Of a DNA stretch of 64,000 bases, positions 61,764 to 64,000 are shown piece after piece. Origin of the DNA: Oceanobacter kriegii DSM 6294 (lineage in GTDB: Bacteria > Pseudomonadota > Gammaproteobacteria > Pseudomonadales > Oceanobacteraceae). A program made the translations under genes and the position numbers. The notes beneath the pieces were generated by a model. That model made no database searches. It was given only the letters and a program-made list of their open reading frames with translations, and was not told the DNA's origin. How positions within the stretch are numbered: the stretch's first letter is position 1; every line of letters begins with the position of its first letter. Location: assembly GCF_000422845.1 (NCBI RefSeq), contig NZ_AUGV01000018.1, forward strand, positions 51,342-115,341, written 5' to 3'.

Positions 61764-62942
61764 ATGAAACCCTTGTTCGTCTTTACGCTACTGGCCGCCA
61801 TGGCCACTTCTGTCTGGTCGCATTCGGTACCGGACATTGCCAAACGACTGGAGCAACTGCTGGCGCAAACACCTGCTGCGTTTTCTGTTGTGGAATTTCA
61901 GGATTACATCGACCAGCAACTGGCTCGTCGGGCGCTTCCGTCCGGCTCAGACCACGTGATCATTGCCGAGACACTGATCCAACAACACCCTCAAATATTT
62001 GAGCAAACACCGACCGATTGGCAGCAACTGACACTGGCCAGCATCGACCAATACAACCATCGCTTTGCGACGACACTGGAGCAGTTACAGCAGATTCCAC
62101 CCACCAGCCGCTATTGGCCGAGTGCCATGCTGATGAAGGCCCGCACGGAAGTGATGTTGGGCGAATTCGAAGCTGCCGAAGCCAGCTGTAAATCCCTGCT
62201 GCTAAAAGCATCCACATTGGTCGTCAGCGCCTGTTTGTCTGATGCGCGCAGTAATCAGGATGCCAACCTGCAAGCCATTATTCAGCAGGCGCGGTCTTCA
62301 CAAGCGGCTTTCCAGCCGCAGGACGCCAGCTTCCAGCACACGAATCAGGGCGGCTTATCCAAAGCCGTCCCTCAATCCGAGTCCCGAGCCGTCCCTCAAG
62401 CCGGACCCCAAGCCGAGTCTCGTACCCTGCCGCGCTATATGGACGTTTGGCTGAGCCAGCTGCACGCCGAGTACCTGGAGCAGCAAAGCCATCACGATAC
62501 AGACAGCCACCAGCAAGCCTTCAAGGTGTTAGACAGCATCGCCCAGAGATACCCAGCCGACAGTTTGCCGGTGGCATTCTGGGCCCAATGGGCAGACAGC
62601 GCGCTGGCAACCCAACAATATCAGGCCGTTATCCACACCCTGCCGCAGCTGTACGCCAAAGACTCGCTGATGGACGACGCTCTGATGCTACGTGTCAGCG
62701 AAGCCTGGCTGCACAGTCAGCCGCGAGCCCGCGACGCCAAACGCTGGAAGTCGCTGATCGCCCACCGCATTCATTACCGACTGCACAATCAGGCCAGCGT
62801 CCACGCTTACGAAATCAGTCGCTACTACCACAACATCAAGGGCAACCACACCAAGGCCCTGCACTGGGCCAGAGCCAACCTGAACGACAACCGCAGCTGG
62901 CGCGATCAACAATGGCTGCAACAGGTCAAGAATTCACGATAA
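61764..62942 (+). CDS. Exported helical-repeat (TPR-like) protein
   Basis: 392 residues. Signal peptide 1-19 (FTLLAAMATSVWSHS), then mostly helical sequence with TPR-like pairs (YWPSAMLMKARTEVMLGEFE, AFKVLDSIAQRYPADSLPVA and others). A linker about 195-225 carries imperfect repeats of AVPQ/ESR type. The C-terminal region (RIHYRLHNQASVHAYEISRY) is Trp/His-rich. Start set at MKPLFVF, because the nine extra upstream codons precede no better signal. It follows the DUF4331 and lipoprotein genes and is probably part of the same unit, as TPR proteins often are in DUF4331 groups. Function unknown. Confidence 0.78.
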   Translation: MKPLFVFTLLAAMATSVWSHSVPDIAKRLEQLLAQTPAAFSVVEFQDYIDQQLARRALPSGSDHVIIAETLIQQHPQIFEQTPTDWQQLTLASIDQYNHRFATTLEQLQQIPPTSRYWPSAMLMKARTEVMLGEFEAAEASCKSLLLKASTLVVSACLSDARSNQDANLQAIIQQARSSQAAFQPQDASFQHTNQGGLSKAVPQSESRAVPQAGPQAESRTLPRYMDVWLSQLHAEYLEQQSHHDTDSHQQAFKVLDSIAQRYPADSLPVAFWAQWADSALATQQYQAVIHTLPQLYAKDSLMDDALMLRVSEAWLHSQPRARDAKRWKSLIAHRIHYRLHNQASVHAYEISRYYHNIKGNHTKALHWARANLNDNRSWRDQQWLQQVKNSR

Positions 62943-63046
62943 TCAGGTCACGCTGTCTTGATCCAGGCGGATGAAATTGACTCTCATCGACTTTGCTAAG
63001 CAAAGGCCATGTGCGACACTGAGCCAGTCTTAATGGAACACTGGTT

Positions 63047-63859
63047 ATGTCTGAAATTCTTATCGTACTGCCGGCCATCGTGCTCTACGCGCTGGCGGCG
63101 TTTCGTCAATGGCAAGTGGTGACAGGAAAGCGTCCCGCTGCTCGCAATCAGGTGCTGACGTTCAGCATGCTGGGGGCCATCGCCCACCTGGTGTATGTGG
63201 GTTACGCCGTGCTTTATGCGTCACCGGTGGACCACCCCAGCATCAATTTTGCCTTCTTTGATATTGGTGCCGTCATCGGTTTGGTGATGGTGCTGCTGGT
63301 GTTGTTTTCGAGCCTTAGAAAACCGGTAGAAAACCTGCTGGTTGGGCTACTACCGATGATCAGTCTGGTGTTGCTGCTGGCGGCAGCAACCGACCAGAAG
63401 TTCTCTCTCGATCACCTGAGTTACAGTCTGGTTTGGCATATTCTGTTGTCGATTCTGGCTTACAGCGTGTTCGTGATTGCCGCTGTGCAATCGGTATTGC
63501 TGTACCTGCAGGACCGCCATCTGCGCAGCCACAAGACCCACGGCCTGATTCAGGCACTGCCACCACTGCAAACCATGGATTTACTGCTGTTCGAGATGAT
63601 CTGGCTGGGTGAAATCCTGCTGACGTTGGCCTTTGCCATTGGCTGGCCCAGCGTCAGCGACATGCAAGCCCAGCACCTGGTGCACAAGGTGGCGTTTGCC
63701 AGCATCGGCTGGGCGGTGTTTGCCGTATTATTGTTTGGCCGCTACCGCTACGGCTGGCGCGGCGTTACGGCCAGTCGCTGGACCTTGACCGGCACCGCCT
63801 TTCTGATCCTGTCGTATTTTGGCTCCAAGTTCGTACTGGAAATGCTGATCGGGCAATAA
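63047..63859 (+). CDS. ypjD: CcsA/YpjD-like inner-membrane protein
   Basis: 270 residues with eight predicted helices, of the cytochrome c assembly (CcsA/CcmC-like) family. LVWHILLSILAYSVFVIAAV and HKVAFASIGWAVFAVLLFGR followed by YRYGWRG carry the conserved His residues of this group, and FFDIGAVIGLVMVLLVLFSS is typical of YpjD. E. coli YpjD lies next to ffh and is implicated in ion or haem handling, but its role is not settled. Here the two genes are separated by about 4.8 kb of extra sequence. Confidence 0.9.
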   Translation: MSEILIVLPAIVLYALAAFRQWQVVTGKRPAARNQVLTFSMLGAIAHLVYVGYAVLYASPVDHPSINFAFFDIGAVIGLVMVLLVLFSSLRKPVENLLVGLLPMISLVLLLAAATDQKFSLDHLSYSLVWHILLSILAYSVFVIAAVQSVLLYLQDRHLRSHKTHGLIQALPPLQTMDLLLFEMIWLGEILLTLAFAIGWPSVSDMQAQHLVHKVAFASIGWAVFAVLLFGRYRYGWRGVTASRWTLTGTAFLILSYFGSKFVLEMLIGQ

Positions 63860-63971
63860 ACTGTCGCGTTTCGGCAATCTGCCTAACCCCGACTGTGTCT
63901 GTTCAAGCCACAGTCGCCTTTGATAAAGTCCGCCACTTTCTGTTCTCTGACCCTGAGCACCACTGAACGTG

Positions 63972-64000
63972 ATGGACTTTTCCCCCAATACCGCCGCCAT
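63972..64000 (+). CDS. Start of a downstream gene (partial, possibly CorC/HlyC-type)
   Basis: Nine codons starting MDFSPNTAA reach the right edge. In related genomes a CNNM/HlyC-CorC transporter-type gene (yfjD) follows the ypjD-like gene, which is the only reason to suggest it. A GTG at 63969 is an alternative start. Too short to classify. Confidence 0.3.

Overview
The window looks like chromosomal DNA of a free-living, probably marine gammaproteobacterium. The evidence is a gammaproteobacterial housekeeping set (thrC, ffh, a ypjD-like gene), a Vibrio/Shewanella-type TonB2 operon, a type IV pilus minor-pilin operon, Pseudomonas-like REP palindromes and many Fur-box-like operators. The Oceanospirillales-like assignment is inference; no rRNA, tRNA, phage, CRISPR array or intact transposase gene was seen.

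Layout. 0-0.7 kb: two tandem bacterioferritin genes that appear to split the haem and ferroxidase roles. 0.9-3.2 kb: a DUF2947-like gene and thrC. 3.3-8.4 kb: a six-gene TonB2-type energising operon (DUF3450, TtpC-like, very short ExbB, ExbD, TonB, TPR protein). 8.7-11.8 kb: a Fiu/PiuA-like catecholate receptor and PiuC hydroxylase. 11.9-13 kb: an FMN-dependent alpha-hydroxy-acid dehydrogenase. 13.1-16.9 kb: an iron-linked set (PepSY membrane protein, DUF2271, DUF4198, membrane-anchored diflavin reductase). 17.3-24.6 kb: an unusual long glutamate synthase followed directly by a CysJ-like diflavin reductase. The two sets diverge from a region holding a perfect Fur-type operator. 24.7-32.7 kb: a FyuA-like receptor translationally coupled to a methyltransferase, an AraC/PchR regulator, an MFS transporter and another siderophore receptor. 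32.9-34.2 kb: a VOC protein, a pseudoazurin and a MITE-like element. 34.3-41.1 kb: a FecI/FecR/FecA-type surface-signalling locus with two small membrane proteins and a PepSY reductase-like protein. 41.1-47.8 kb: a zinc-type cluster (MacB-like ABC pair, DUF3299, His-rich ZrgA-like protein, DUF1624, TonB receptor). 48.1-51.6 kb: a CueR/CopA/CopZ copper module with two recognisable 19-bp-spacer promoters. 51.6-56.7 kb: PilV, PilW, PilX and a PilY1-like protein. 56.9-58.3 kb: ffh. 58.9-62.9 kb: a YitT-like protein and a DUF4331/lipoprotein/TPR group lying between ffh and the ypjD-like gene.

Most of the window is a metal-homeostasis neighbourhood: five TonB-dependent receptors, one energising complex, two diflavin reductases and two PepSY proteins that could release or reduce the imported iron, iron storage, and zinc and copper control. 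The most novel candidates are the Fur-box-associated glutamate synthase/diflavin reductase pair with an altered Fe-S cysteine spacing; a dispersed composite element (heptanucleotide G-rich array plus an identical 24-bp REP palindrome at three loci); the two-subunit bacterioferritin; a minimal ExbB; and a PilY1-like protein whose N-terminal half resembles MshQ.
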